From Stictocephala bisonia (Eukaryota > Arthropoda > Insecta > Hemiptera > Membracidae): 64,000 nt of DNA. A program made the translations under genes and the position numbers. Shown here piece by piece: positions 11,527 through 23,200 of the stretch (position 1 is the first letter of the stretch; each line of letters starts with the position of its first letter). Location: contig JAQJVL010000421.1 in assembly GCA_035578905.1 (NCBI GenBank), positions 727,001 to 791,000 on the forward strand. The letters are read 5' to 3'. Under the pieces are notes generated by a model. The model searched no databases and was not told the DNA's origin. It saw only the letters and a program-made list of their open reading frames with translations.

Positions 11527-13584
11527 GGAGTTTAGTAGCAGGATATAGGCAGGTCGGTCATTATACACGCACGTCGAAACTAGGAAAAGGACGAATGAGA
11601 CGACAGTGAATGATGCATTTGTACACTAAAACAAGCCCTGGATCATGAGGGGAAGTCATGTCGACTATTGGTTGAAGTGAACTTTGCACCCAATTTGAAT
11701 ATGATAGACGATTCTACATTTCAGAACAGAAACTGCTTGCTCGATTATTTAAAATACATAGGTAAATTATAAATAAGAAATAAAATGTTATCACAAATTA
11801 ATATTTATAACGATTTAGAAAATATACACACAAATAATAATTATCATAGAAAGTAATACATTGCTAACTTGATTTGAATACACAAAAAATATATCGGGGA
11901 TATAGATAAAATTAAAATTCCAATAACCACTTACACTTAATTCATATACTTCCCTTCAGTTAGAATGTTTACCAGGATAAAGAACAAGTTTAAATAGTTG
12001 AAAATAATTTTTTCTGTATCGTACACCTAATACACAATTGCAATCTTTTAAACAATAAAAATTTAGATTTTATAATCTAGATGTGTAAAAATAGTGTTAC
12101 TATATATATAAATTTATAAATTTAAAATGAAAAATCCTGTTCGAAAACACGATTGCGGGGACAAAAACTCAAGGATCGAAACCCGATGCTACACGCTCAT
12201 TACATAACATGTTTTAAATGTATTTATACAAAATATGGGATTATTTTCTTGTTATATATAATGTAAAAAGCTAGAATATTAGGCAATCTAAGGACACTAG
12301 AATTTAAGTTAAAGCTTGAAATTCGATAAAACTCCATAATTGGAGTGTTTAAACTCTAAAGAAAAAAGGTTAAACAGATTTATACGATATTACTTAACAT
12401 GTCAAGATTTTGATACCAGCCTGAAAAATAAAAAACATCTGTCGAAAAAAATGCTGTTTACATTCTCTGAGGAAATTTTCAAAATTACTAATTTGCATTT
12501 GTCAAACTCACTTTTAAAACATTTAACACATTTTTAATACAACATTATAACCCTTTTCTAAACAATAATTATTCATTTCCTTAATTAACTCAAAAATTTA
12601 TTGAAATCAGTATTTTTTCAATATGTATGTTCAAACCAAAATTTTTCTAAAGAGTTTTCAGGCTAAGTTCCTGAATAAAAATTTTATGTATTTGTCTTTA
12701 ATAAAAGTGTTATCCTAGTTAGGTTTACTTATAAATCATAAGAATATTCCATAGTACAGTTCATTAATTATTTAATAAATAACTGAGGGAGAATATATCA
12801 TATCAACTACAAATTTCATTCCGGGTATTAATAAATGTTTGAGTTGATATATAGTGTTCCCAGAACATTACTTGATGAGCATGTACATGTACACAAACTA
12901 AGTTTGTACTTCTCGAGGGACGTGTTCCATATTAAACTGGGTATAACTATTGCAGTTTGAGATGAAATGATCTGCACTATCACCCACAACTACAACGCAA
13001 ATACACCATCTAACGTTGTAGAGTATTCAAATGTAATTATTAGGTATTATAAAATGGGTATATTATACAAACTTAATTATTTATTATTTTTTGAAAAGGT
13101 TAAGTAAAAATAAATAAATGTAACAAGTTAAAGTTATTTATAAAACCATAAAATAATAGTATATCATGATTATAACTAGTATATAAAATATCCTTAGTAC
13201 ATAATAGAGATAACTGACCTATTAATGCCCAGAAGACTCTCGTAACTATCTGTAATAATATTTTCTAAGCTTACAACAACAGTTACAATATTGTTTTTCA
13301 TTTTTTTTGCTGTATATAAGACTACAGTAGGCTATATTTAGAAACAATTGTTTAGTATTTGATATGTACTTTATAAACAATTCGTTATTCTACGATTTTC
13401 GTAACATTTAAAAAAAATTTTGAACTATATTATTATTAGCTTCACTATTTTCGCGAATACAACCACAATTTCCTGAAAAAAAAAACATTTGTCTTTACAG
13501 GTGGGTTGTATTAATTGTTTCCATCGGCGTAGACATTACTAATCTACTAAGTGTGGGGAGACTGCACTAACGAAAACTTTTACA
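11527..13584. other. AT-rich non-coding DNA of copy A, no gene seen
   Basis: The short open stretch 12340-12537 is lysine/asparagine-rich and A/T-driven. Around 12150-12200 a GC-richer patch contains, on the minus strand, GGGTTTCGATCC, which resembles a tRNA B box. No A box pairs with it, so I do not call a SINE. The conserved block 12841-13011 is listed separately. Confidence 0.55.
12841..13011. repeat. Highly conserved non-coding block of the duplication (copy A)
   Basis: Matches 33152-33326. Over the 99 bases from the CTCGAG (12912) to CCATCT (13011) only six differ, about 94% identity, against about 75-80% elsewhere in the duplication. A minus-strand frame is open in both copies across this stretch (VRWCI, then SADHF, SYTQFN, EHVPREVQT, stop). 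However, all six differences change the amino acid, so coding selection is unlikely. The block contains a small palindrome, ACAAACTAAGTTTGT, and a CTCGAG. Confidence 0.7.
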
Positions 13585-14110
13585 GAATATGTATAAAAAA
13601 AATAAAAAACACCAGATAGTTTTGAAACTACAATGGAGAGAGTCGTGTAGACTAGCATTATAAAGTCTGAACACTTTGACTCTTACCTGCCTTGAAATTT
13701 TGAAAACATATTTTTTTCTAAAAGAAAACTGACCTCGTAAGAGGTAGTAATATACACCGCTATGATACGAGGGGCAGGGGGAACTACCGAACTGCAAGAC
13801 ACAGAACTGTGGTCTATGAACAATGGAAACAGGCAGGAGTTCCTTCCGTCAACAGGCTGCCTATCTCGATTAAAAATACCTCGTCACGTATGGCGTTTGA
13901 AACTGTTCTGATCATTTAATCAAAGAAGCCTTTTACAAATTTGTCGAGTTTATGGAATATGATTGGGATACTAGACAACAAAATTATCCCGAGTTAGGCT
14001 AGAGGGGAAAATGTGAATAAATTAGAAAAGAGTGAAATCAACAAATTTGAATGCATGACTGTAACCTTTGCGGGTATGAATGTAAGATTTTAACTAGCTA
14101 ATTGACTAAT
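13585..14110 (+). pseudogene. 3' end of a jockey/CR1-like LINE (C-terminus of reverse transcriptase ORF and 3' UTR), frameshifted
   Basis: Joined across frames, the plus strand reads RIxKKI, then a degraded stretch, then DLVRGSNIHRYDTRGRGNYR, a TARHRTVVYE-like string, QAGVPSVNRLPISIKN, and FYKFVEFMEYDWDT. This is the typical tail of insect non-LTR retrotransposon polymerases after the palm and thumb domains. The same tail, about equally decayed, ends the LINE at 53485-55460, so both belong to one family. Several stops and frame changes are present. It is a 5'-truncated, dead insertion. It lies just past the last block shared with copy B, so it may mark the breakpoint of the duplication. Confidence 0.8.
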
Positions 14111-14135
14111 GCAAAACATGTCAATTATTACTATT

Positions 14136-14450
14136 CGGGTCTGGGTGGTCAATGTTGGGTGGTCGTCAGTGTCCGGATGTTGTGTAGGGAATATAGCTGA
14201 GTATCAGACGTGTCAATTAGCTGAAAATCAGACAAATGCTACGTGGTTCGGATTCCACGTAAATCTGTAGTTTCTTGAGTTTCCCTGGCTTTTGGTATAT
14301 TAATAAATTACCCTTTTTTGAGGAATAGTCAAGTACAATTAGTAACCAGACTACACATGTCACTCACACTCATCCTACACCCATGTAATCATTTATATAT
14401 GGTTTAAAATACACACAATGTTATTTCGGCGTATCATATCTAAAATAAGA
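14136..14450 (+). mobile_element. SINE family 1, 5'-truncated copy
   Basis: Aligns with the fuller copies at 49966-50410 and 62658-63110, starting about 150 bases inside them. Conserved points are GGATGTTGTGT, AGCTGAAAATCAGAC, CGTGGTTCGGATTCCACGT (palindromic, containing a B-box-like GGTTCGGATTCC), CTATTAATAAAT-like spacing, ACTCATCCTACAC and TTTCGGCGT. It sits directly behind the LINE 3' end. Confidence 0.8.
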
Positions 14451-15359
14451 ACACCGAGTCAGAATATAAATATCAAATGGTAGAACGAACCTCCACAAAT
14501 ATGTTTACTAGGTAGACAGACTTAGCAGCGCCAACAAAAGTTCCACTGCATTACTGCGTTGTACAAATTCTCCAGCGTATTCTCAGAATCAAACAGCACT
14601 CGTGGCTAGGTTGCGATTATAGTTAACGTTACTGATAACAGGATTAACCATCCTCAATTTAACTGTCTGCATTTGTACAGTCTGAGCCGGATGATATTGA
14701 ACAGACGATTCCTTTTGACAGGTTTGATTGTAAACGGGACCATATGAGATTATAATCTAAACTGTAAAGTAATATAATATTTGGATTTTTATGTGGATAT
14801 TTAGTACCACCAAAATAGTACTCTGGAGAGTTATAAAAGCATACTATATATTTTTTTGAAGTTAAATTTGAAAACAGTTAAACCTGAATATTACGAGAAT
14901 TTACTACCACGTGACAATATTGCAAAATCGAGTATTCCTAAAAACTAAGAACAGTTAATATTTAATGTAAAATAAAAGCAATCAATCTACACAAAAATAC
15001 ATTAATTCTTTAACGAAAAACAAATTTTATATCACTTTATACTTAAAAAATACTTAACTACAAACATTGTCTCAAAATTACTAAACAGCATTCAATACTG
15101 TCTTTAAAATATTAGCACACTAGTTGTACGCTGTCCCCCTCACATTTGTATTGTACAGTCACGAACAATACAATTACAACGAATTACTTTGAACATTCTT
15201 GTAGTATTTCTTAAGTAAAATTAACACCAAATGCACTTTTGTGTATAACTTCAAATAAGGAACAAAAATTAAGCCGTATTTAGGTAAGTAAAGTTAAATC
15301 GTTCATTTTTTAATGGTATTTGTAGGTTAATATATTATTGCTTTTGTATATATAAGTTT
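14451..15359. other. Unique spacer between duplication copies, no gene seen
   Basis: 14500-14740 is less AT-rich than its surroundings but has no frame or motif I recognise. The rest is AT-rich. Confidence 0.5.
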
Positions 15360-15987
15360 TGTTTTATCCTGACGTTTTAAATCTTTCAAAACAATTGATC
15401 AATAGTTTAGTATTATAAAAAAATTATACAATAAGCAGTAGAATATTTCCAGCTCCATTAAACCATTAAATGTTACCTTTTATGACGGAACAGACACGCA
15501 ATGAGCCGTCAAATTGTGCAGAGATCGATTCCGTACATAGAGTTGTAACTGCAAACAACTTCTGCTGCAACACACACATCTGTGATTTCCTTCAAGTCAA
15601 GTTGACCCAGTTCTTAACTATATTGACTTCAACCCAAACTTTACTTTATAACATTTGTAACCACTCTCGTGTTACTTGTAATTTAAACACTATCGGACAC
15701 AAAAATAATTTTAAAATTATAAACATTGCTATAGTGTTAAATATTGTTCAATAAGAATCTGTTGAGTTATAAGTCTTACGTAATACGACAAATACCTATA
15801 GTTCATATATGTTCATGTGTAAACATTTAAAGCAATCATAGAGTACATCTTACATTATTTATTCTTATATAAATGTCCCTGTACATTAAGAACTTATGAT
15901 AATATATTTTGACCGTTACTCACTGCGTATAATTTTACGGCTATGAAAGCCTTGAAAACTAATTGGGATACAGAAAAAAAACGAATA
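15360..15987. other. Start of copy B, non-coding
   Basis: Matches 3930-4370 and 4970-5080. The 94-codon open stretch at 15470-15754 lies in the best-matching part (with 3960-4185). Copy A has stops in that frame and the match does not follow codons, so it is not called as a gene. Confidence 0.5.
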
Positions 15988-18600
15988 AATCTCTGTTTTA
16001 AATTAGTAAATAAAATAAATATAATACCTCTCTAATACACGAGTTACAAGCATCAGAAACCCGAATAAGTTTTATAAATGAAATCTTGAATAATTCAAAT
16101 ATTTACTTAATATAACATATGTTTAATACACAATATAATATAAATATTTATTAATTAATTGTTATACATTTAAAATATCTCTCTCCATATTCTTTTAAAC
16201 GATTAGTTACAAACTGCTTGATGTTTTGGTCAAGGGTCTTTAAATAGCACAAAAATACTCTTCCCAGATTTCACATTCTATTGTTTAATCTAAGTATATG
16301 TGATGTATATTCTAAAATAAAATTGACTATTGAAAATTTACTTACTTTTCATAAAATTAAAAAAAACATCCTGGTAAAATATTTCATTAAAACACCATTG
16401 TATAATAAATATAAAAGGAATTTACTGATTCAGGACAGTGAGTGTTGCTTTAGCGCTGTTATAAACAATATGTATGGTATAAAAAAGAACTATCAATTCT
16501 CAGTAACGAAAATAAACAATAATTTATGTTTATATAATTTTCAAAAAAACAAAAAAAGTTTTACAGTATATTTTTTTCCAGAATCCAACGCTATTTTAGA
16601 AATAGGGTTGTAACACTAGTTTGTGCTACATTACTAGAATCTTGTCAAAATAAAGGCATTAAATTTAGATTTTCGTTACCTATTAAGGAAAACCTCATTC
16701 CAAATCTACTCTTGATAGATAAGAATAAACATTTGAACTAAATGTATTCCCTATACATAATAGTTAGTACTAATTGACATGTCGGAAGTGGTCAGCAAAT
16801 AAATGTAGGGGATTTACTAACATCATGGCGTTCGAAAGGAACTTAAAAATAATAAATAAAATAAAGGAAGGATGTCATTTAGGTCAGTATGTCTACCCAA
16901 TGAGTCAGACACACACAATAATGCTTGACCATGATCAGCTGATGGTACATACTAGAGGAAACCCTGCATCTCTTACTCGCTGCACTAGTAAATCCCCGGC
17001 TATCAGCCTTGGATAAGGATGGTAGGTGGTAATTTGCACGATACCCTCGTAATATCTCGCCCTTTGGTCTCAACAGTCGTAATGACAGTCGTAGATACGA
17101 TTTATTTGTTGCACTCGTGACAATTTTGAAATAATTTAGTGTTTACTATACATAACTTGAATTTTATGAGCACTCTTATTTTTTGCTAAAAAACTCTCTT
17201 TAAAACTCATATGTCAGTAATAATACGATATTAAATATAACATAATTCCATTTATTTACGTACAAAAATAAGTTGTTTTAAATATACTTTTTGATTTATG
17301 TACTTAACATATTTCGAAACATAAAATTTACAACTGAACCTAATGAGCTATGCCCAATATCCAATTACTTTTATAGATAATTTTTTATAGATAACTTTAA
17401 TTAATGTAATGGATTTGAAACTGACAAATACCCGTACTACAAGTTATGTATTATAGCCCACCAGGTGTTAAAAGTTATGTGTTATAATTTTTGTATGTTG
17501 AATATAATCTATGAACCTATAGAATATTAGGTTTATTGTGCTTCATAAATAGATATTTGCCAGTTTTAAAAGCATTATAGGGTGTACAATACATGTACAA
17601 CTAATATTAAGATACTGAAATACAGTGCTTTATACACTCGTGCAAATCAGCTTACCTGAGTTGTTTTATTGCTTGCCTAATGATTATGGTATATTGAAGC
17701 TGGAATTATACTTGTATCAATCTAATTACATCAATCAATTACAGTATAGAATATCTGTTATGGTCTTCAATAAATAATAGTTTTGAAATTTCATGTTTTT
17801 ATCTATAATTATGAAATCTCGGTATAATTAGACGTACAATAAATATCATACAGAACATAGTTTTTAATTCTTTCAGCTGTCAAATAGTTTAATAAAATGT
17901 ATGATATTAGTTTTAACATTACAAATGGATTTTTTATTTTACACCAAGGTAAAAATATTTATATAAAATTGCTTCCTTATCACATATTGAGAGCATTAAT
18001 CTTTTTACATAGGCAATAATTTCATCAAACAGTAATTATAAAATGTCCTACCACTGATATACTTTTCAAATAAAACTGCTATAAAACCCAACGTTAACCA
18101 TTAAGATATATTACGCTTATTATAGCATATAATACTAATCTAGCGTAAAAAATATAAATCTTTATCTTCCTCGAGTAACATGCCAGCCTTCATACATTTA
18201 AGGGTAGAAAGTTCTAATCTACTCCTGGAGCTCCTAGCCAGCTGAGCGATCTTTCAGTAATGAATGAAAAAAAACCGAAAAAAGATTGCAGTCATGTTTA
18301 TTACAATAAACTGAAAATATTATTTCCTCAAATTCCTATGTTAAGATCAATATAAAAGAGCATTTCTCCTCAATACTTACTATTATAATTTCGTTTTTTA
18401 ACTGCTTGAACTAATATAATAAAAATGTCCTATTTATTAATATTTTTATACTTTAATTGACCATGTTCTTCTATAATTATTTTTTGTTTAGTTCGTAAAT
18501 ATTTTATAGTGTATATGGGGAACTGTATGCTGATTTGAATTTTCTTCCATAATACTCAAAAGCTAAACAATTATTTTTATTGTTAATTAAAAATTAATTA
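15988..18600. other. Copy-B-specific insertion 1, content unknown
   Basis: No counterpart in copy A between 5080 and 5110. A 110-codon open stretch (16281-16613, TTG start) is rich in Asn, Lys, Ile and Phe. It has no motif and is most likely chance in such AT-rich DNA. A GC-richer patch at 16880-17090 is open on the minus strand (16879-17073) but is not recognised. At 18262-18180 the minus strand reads GCTCAGCTGGCTAGGAGC, which resembles a tRNA A box. The B box is not convincing, so it is at most a decayed SINE. Confidence 0.5.
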
Positions 18601-18811
18601 CCTGCTGGTCTGAGGTATATATTTTATTTGAGATTTAAACATTAACTTTTAATTATAGTTGTTAAATAGGTACGTAAGTGAGAAACTCACGCGCATAGCG
18701 TAAATTGATTAACTTACAAAATGAACATGCTGTTTTATTTTAAAAACATTTTCTATCTGATGTGTATAAATATAAACATCATCCAAAGTTTTGTTACAAC
18801 CTAGTTATCCC

Positions 18812-18913
18812 CTTACAAAGTGACAGTTTAACTCTATTAGTCTAAAGTTTGTATTGGCATCAGAGTTTGAGTTTGTAAATTGACCTAAACCAATTACGAA
18901 TTGATACCCTGTT
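18812..18913. repeat. Dispersed monomer of the ~175-bp repeat family (copy B)
   Basis: Nearly identical in its core to 5325-5425, so it was present before the duplication. Confidence 0.7.
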
Positions 18914-19985
18914 AATACTTAGAATAACAGGTTGTTGGATGAAACGATTATAATATACCTTTAGATAAATGTTCCTTTGAATATTATATCATTAATATGA
19001 TCTATTTAATTTCAATATCACTAAATATGTTAGTTAAATATGTCTAGTTAATATTATGTAGTGATATACATTACCACTTCTCATGATGATATTGTAAAGT
19101 TACGTTTAACTCAATCCAACTTGTTATAGCTGCAAAATAAAATGAGTTCCGTTAAATTAAAATTCCTTAATATAGGAAGTATAAACTAGCAAATACATGT
19201 ATCCTCGTTTATCAATCAATTGCTCAGTTACTTATCTTACCAGAAAATCTTGATCCCTTCAATTAGTTGAAGAGGTAGCCTGTAATATGATGTGTATATT
19301 GGATTTATATAATTGAAAAATCGAGAGAACCCATTTGTAACATAAGATGAAATATATACGACTTAAAAATGATAAGAAATCGCTACACATTTTTAAATTA
19401 GGGCATTCATCAAAAGTACCGATAAACTTGAATAATGAACAAGATTTTTTCTATTTTTTAACTCAAAAACCAGTTACTGTAACATGAACCTACAACCCTA
19501 CGCGTAAACTTATTTCAACGCTTGAAGAACAACTTTTTTTCTTAGTTTGGAATTGGAACCCTATAACTCAAAATCTGATACCTTAACTACTGAACAACCT
19601 TGCCAACAATATGTAACTACATAATAAAATTAACTACTACATTCTTGGCTAAATTTTCATTGAATACGTGATAAATTTACTAGTTGAATTCCTGTTAACT
19701 GTAGAGTAATTAAAATGCTATTTATATATTTTTATTTTGAATTCTTTAAACTCAAATGTACTAAATATAATGTTTTAATTGAGATTAATAATTCTCACAA
19801 ATTTTAAATAAAAGATTGGCCTCGTGAGGAAGCAAGTGATGTAGTGATCTAAAGGCTATTTTTATTTAGTGCGGTGTAACAAAATAGTGACTGTACAGAA
19901 TACATATTCAATTGAATATGTAATGAAGGATATATTTAATTTATTTTTATTATATTAGGTAGATATAAATGTATAGATATATCTG

Positions 19986-20095
19986 TGTCTAAAACTTTTA
20001 TAATCAGCCCAAGTAACCCAAAAGCATTTGTTAAGTTTCAAAACAAAGTTAGTTTGGGGTAAGTCAGCCTACTTAAGCTGTGTTATATTTTTTGT
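19986..20095 (+). repeat. Repeat module M2, copy 2
   Basis: Paralogue of 6208-6322 within copy B. Confidence 0.65.
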
Positions 20096-20870
20096 TGTTT
20101 TTCGTAACTTTCCTCATGTTAAATTGAAACTCGGTTTAATACAAATTGAATTAGTAATAGGTATTATTGAAATTGTATAGTAAACTTAATAGGCCCTATA
20201 CATTTTAAAATTATTATGATGAAAACAACTTCTGTAATATGAAAATTAAAAGGTCCTTGTTTTATGAAAGTAAGTAAAGTACAGACGGAGCTTAAATCTC
20301 GTGAATTGATTTGTTTGTTTTACATTTAAAGAGCAACTCTATTCAAACAAGCTCTTATTTTCTTATGCTAAATTTAAAATCTCTTTCTTTTAATTATATT
20401 TCTCTTACTTTAAGTTTATAATGATAATAATAAGTATTTATTCTTTCATACAATACAATATGTTACAAGGACGTACAGAAGAAAATTAACTAGCTACGAT
20501 TACTATTGCACGTTATTGTATTATGAGTGCCTAAATTACTAGGGTTGATGAGACAAACTAATCGTATGTAGTTCTTAAATAAAAGAATATCTGTAATTAA
20601 TTTTATAATTTATGCTTTACAATATTACAATATTAATCATGAAATGTAATATATGTTTTAGATAAGATTCATTAAAATAAAACACAACTAAATAATTGGT
20701 ATAATTTATTGTACACGCTTAAATATTAATTACATAAATAACTAAATTCTAACGTGTATAATTGTATAAACTAACATTTATATACATACAAGAGCATACT
20801 GAATGAAATAAGTATAGGAACCACATCGATACTATACACAATTAATAATACACTTAATTGTGTAATCAGT

Positions 20871-20956
20871 AATTGTGTATAGTGTATAGTGTGTACTATA
20901 CACTATACACAATTAATACTATACACTAATACACAATTCAAGTTGTGTATTAGTGT
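20871..20956. repeat. Two adjacent perfect hairpins
   Basis: 20871-20914 is a perfect palindrome with 20-base arms (AATTGTGTATAGTGTATAGT) around GTGT. 20923-20936 and 20943-20956 form a second perfect hairpin with 14-base arms (ACACTAATACACAA) around a 6-base loop. Related strings at 20831-20870 (ATACACAATTAA) suggest that both grew from one short unit by repeated inversion. Confidence 0.8.
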
Positions 20957-21848
20957 AAAATATTGACTTAAATAGGCCTAACCTTGAATAGATAGTCCAA
21001 ATTGTATTTTTATGAAACTCTTTTGCTTAAATTTTTCTTTGGTTGGTTGATGCTATAAAGCACTTATCAGAATTGAAATTAAAATAAAATTATATCCCAT
21101 GTGTTTACATGTTTATAAAAAAATAATTTACATCATAGTCATGGCTTAAATAGTAGACTCATAGATTATACTACTCCAGCCGGAACCTGACATCAACTGA
21201 AGGCCTAATGTTTTGAGGTCATGTTTGTTTTGTTTAATTAAAGTTTTGACAAGTGCTTTAATGATAACAACCTATTGTAAACAAAATGGTTTTGTTAAAA
21301 TACATTTTGGATAATCTAGTGAAGGTAATGCCTATTTAATTTTATTATTTGGTTTTTTATATATTATAAAGGAACCAACTTATTAAATATAAATCACAAT
21401 GTCTTTTAACCTAACCTCTTAAAAGAACTTATGTATTCAACTAGTAGATGTACTGCATGTCGAGGGGCATCCTTTTTCTTAAAAATTACCTTAAATTGAG
21501 GTTTAGTTTAGTCATTAACCTTCTTGCATTTTTTTGGTAAAATAATTTTAATTGAGACAGTTAATTCTACATAGTAATATTCTCCAATTTTGTTGTTCGA
21601 TATGTTTTTAAATTTAATAATACAAGTAGTCCTGTAGAAATGTTTTTATATCATGCAACCTATAAATTACCAAAATTTTGATTAAAATACTTGATTTTAG
21701 GACATATTTAATGCAGACTTGGCCGTACTTAATTTAACATAGTTTTATTGTTGAACTATCATAATTTATGCCTATCTTTTGATATCTAATTTATTATGAA
21801 ATAAGACATTATCTTAAGGGAGTGTTTTAGTTGCCATGCTTTTATCCA

Positions 21849-21988
21849 ACCTCAACCCACATTTATGGAGAAAGAGAATGAGAGAAAACATAATTTATTT
21901 CCTTCCTCAGACCTAAGGAGCAATAAATATTCTTAGAGGTTTATCCAGCTAATTGCCCCAGCTTCAACCATTTTTAGAGACACACTTA
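21849..21988 (+). repeat. Repeat module M3, copy 2
   Basis: Paralogue of 7996-8125 within copy B, about 85% identical by eye. It is the closest pair in the M3 family. Confidence 0.7.
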
Positions 21989-23200
21989 GTTTAAACAGAA
22001 TCCTGTATATTAATTCATTGAATCCTTTATATTATTAATTTAGTTTATTATGCATTTTCAATTTCGACAATACATAAATAGATATACATTTGCATACTGA
22101 GAGTACCGAAACCATCTGAATAACCATTACGATATATTTAATTTAGTCAATACTAAGAAATAATAGAGGATAAGATGTGTCATATCTGTAATTGACCTTT
22201 TATAAAGATTAAATATCTATAAAACTGTTTAAGATAAAATACTACAGTTTAGTAAGAATCTTTTTTATAAATACGAAACATTTTACCGACAGTTTTTGTT
22301 TTTCATTAAAGAATATGTTTCAAAATGGTAGTAATTAAAATATAACTTTGGTAAAGATTAAAAGAATTAAATATTTTTGAACAGCAGGTTTGGTACTTCA
22401 TTCATAATGTAGGCAATATCATTCCAAAGGCAATTATGTATACAGCTTTATCTTTGAGCTTATAAAACAGAAAATGCATTTTCTGCAGAGCCGTTGTTGG
22501 TGACAATCTATAGATAAAATACAAATGACTATTTTACTACAGCAATGATTAGTAATTTGATTAAAACCAACTATTCTGCCTGCACATATCAAATATACAC
22601 ATACCCAAACAATATAGATTTCAACAATGTATAGCCATAAACTGAAAATATTTCAATAACACCATCTACTTAAAAGACATATGAAGTATATATAAGTTCT
22701 CTTCACGCAATCAACTTATACCTTGATGATGTTAGTTGTAAGATTTTACAATAAACATTTTATTTTTAATTATTACGAAAATAATTGTATCATAATTCTC
22801 TGTGTATATTAATGGAATAGTAAACGTTATTAAAGATAAATATTTGGGATAAGACCAGGTTATTTAGGTAAAACTAGGCTACATAAAGAGTGCCAATTAT
22901 TTTTCAAAGCAACTATGTTTGATGTCAAACCTATATTGACTGACTGCTCTCAGTATTTAGAGTGTTTCGAATACATAATGAGCCATCAAATAGGTATTGT
23001 GAGCTGCCCCACCTCCACAATATTTTATTGATAATATATTTGAGTAGTAATGAGAATATTTAATTATAAGGAGACGTTTATTTGTTTTACTGTTACGATT
23101 CTGATATGCCATTGTGATACAATCCAAAGAATACTTTTGTCTAATTTTGTTTTTGATGTATATATGATATAATATTACAAACAAATCATGACGAGGACCC

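Larger units (their letters stand above)
3890..13450. repeat. Segmental duplication, copy A (ancient, non-coding, collinear with 15360-33660)
   Basis: A chain of similar blocks in the same order and orientation links this segment to copy B: 4085-4185 with 15560-15690; 4990-5080 with 15905-15985; 5110-5230 with 18600-18700; 5310-5440 with 18790-18930; 6200-6390 with 19980-20165; 6925-7000 with 20281-20360; 7400-7480 with 21265-21340; 7990-8130 with 21845-21985; 9375-9450 with 22670-22735; 9720-9820 with 22990-23110; 11000-11040 with 30525-30560; 12230-12290 with 31135-31200; 12841-13011 with 33152-33326. Between blocks the match fades. Ends are approximate. Confidence 0.8.
18601..23200. other. 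AT-rich body of copy B, no gene seen
   Basis: Follows copy A block by block from 5110 to about 9850. Repeat modules and palindromes are listed separately. No open frame of interest. Confidence 0.6.

Noticed and set aside
12905..13040. Minus-strand frame open in both copies of the conserved block, as a terminal exon
   Set aside because: All six differences between the copies are amino-acid changes and none is silent, the reverse of coding constraint; no acceptor site was evident.
15470..15754. 94-codon open frame in copy B
   Set aside because: The paralogous stretch (3960-4200) has stops and indels that ignore the frame.
16281..16613. 110-codon open frame
   Set aside because: It begins at TTG, is dominated by Asn, Lys, Ile and Phe, and shows no motif; expected by chance at this base composition.
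18180..18262. Minus-strand tRNA-like head (A-box match) as a SINE
   Set aside because: No acceptable B box at the right distance and no second copy in the window.
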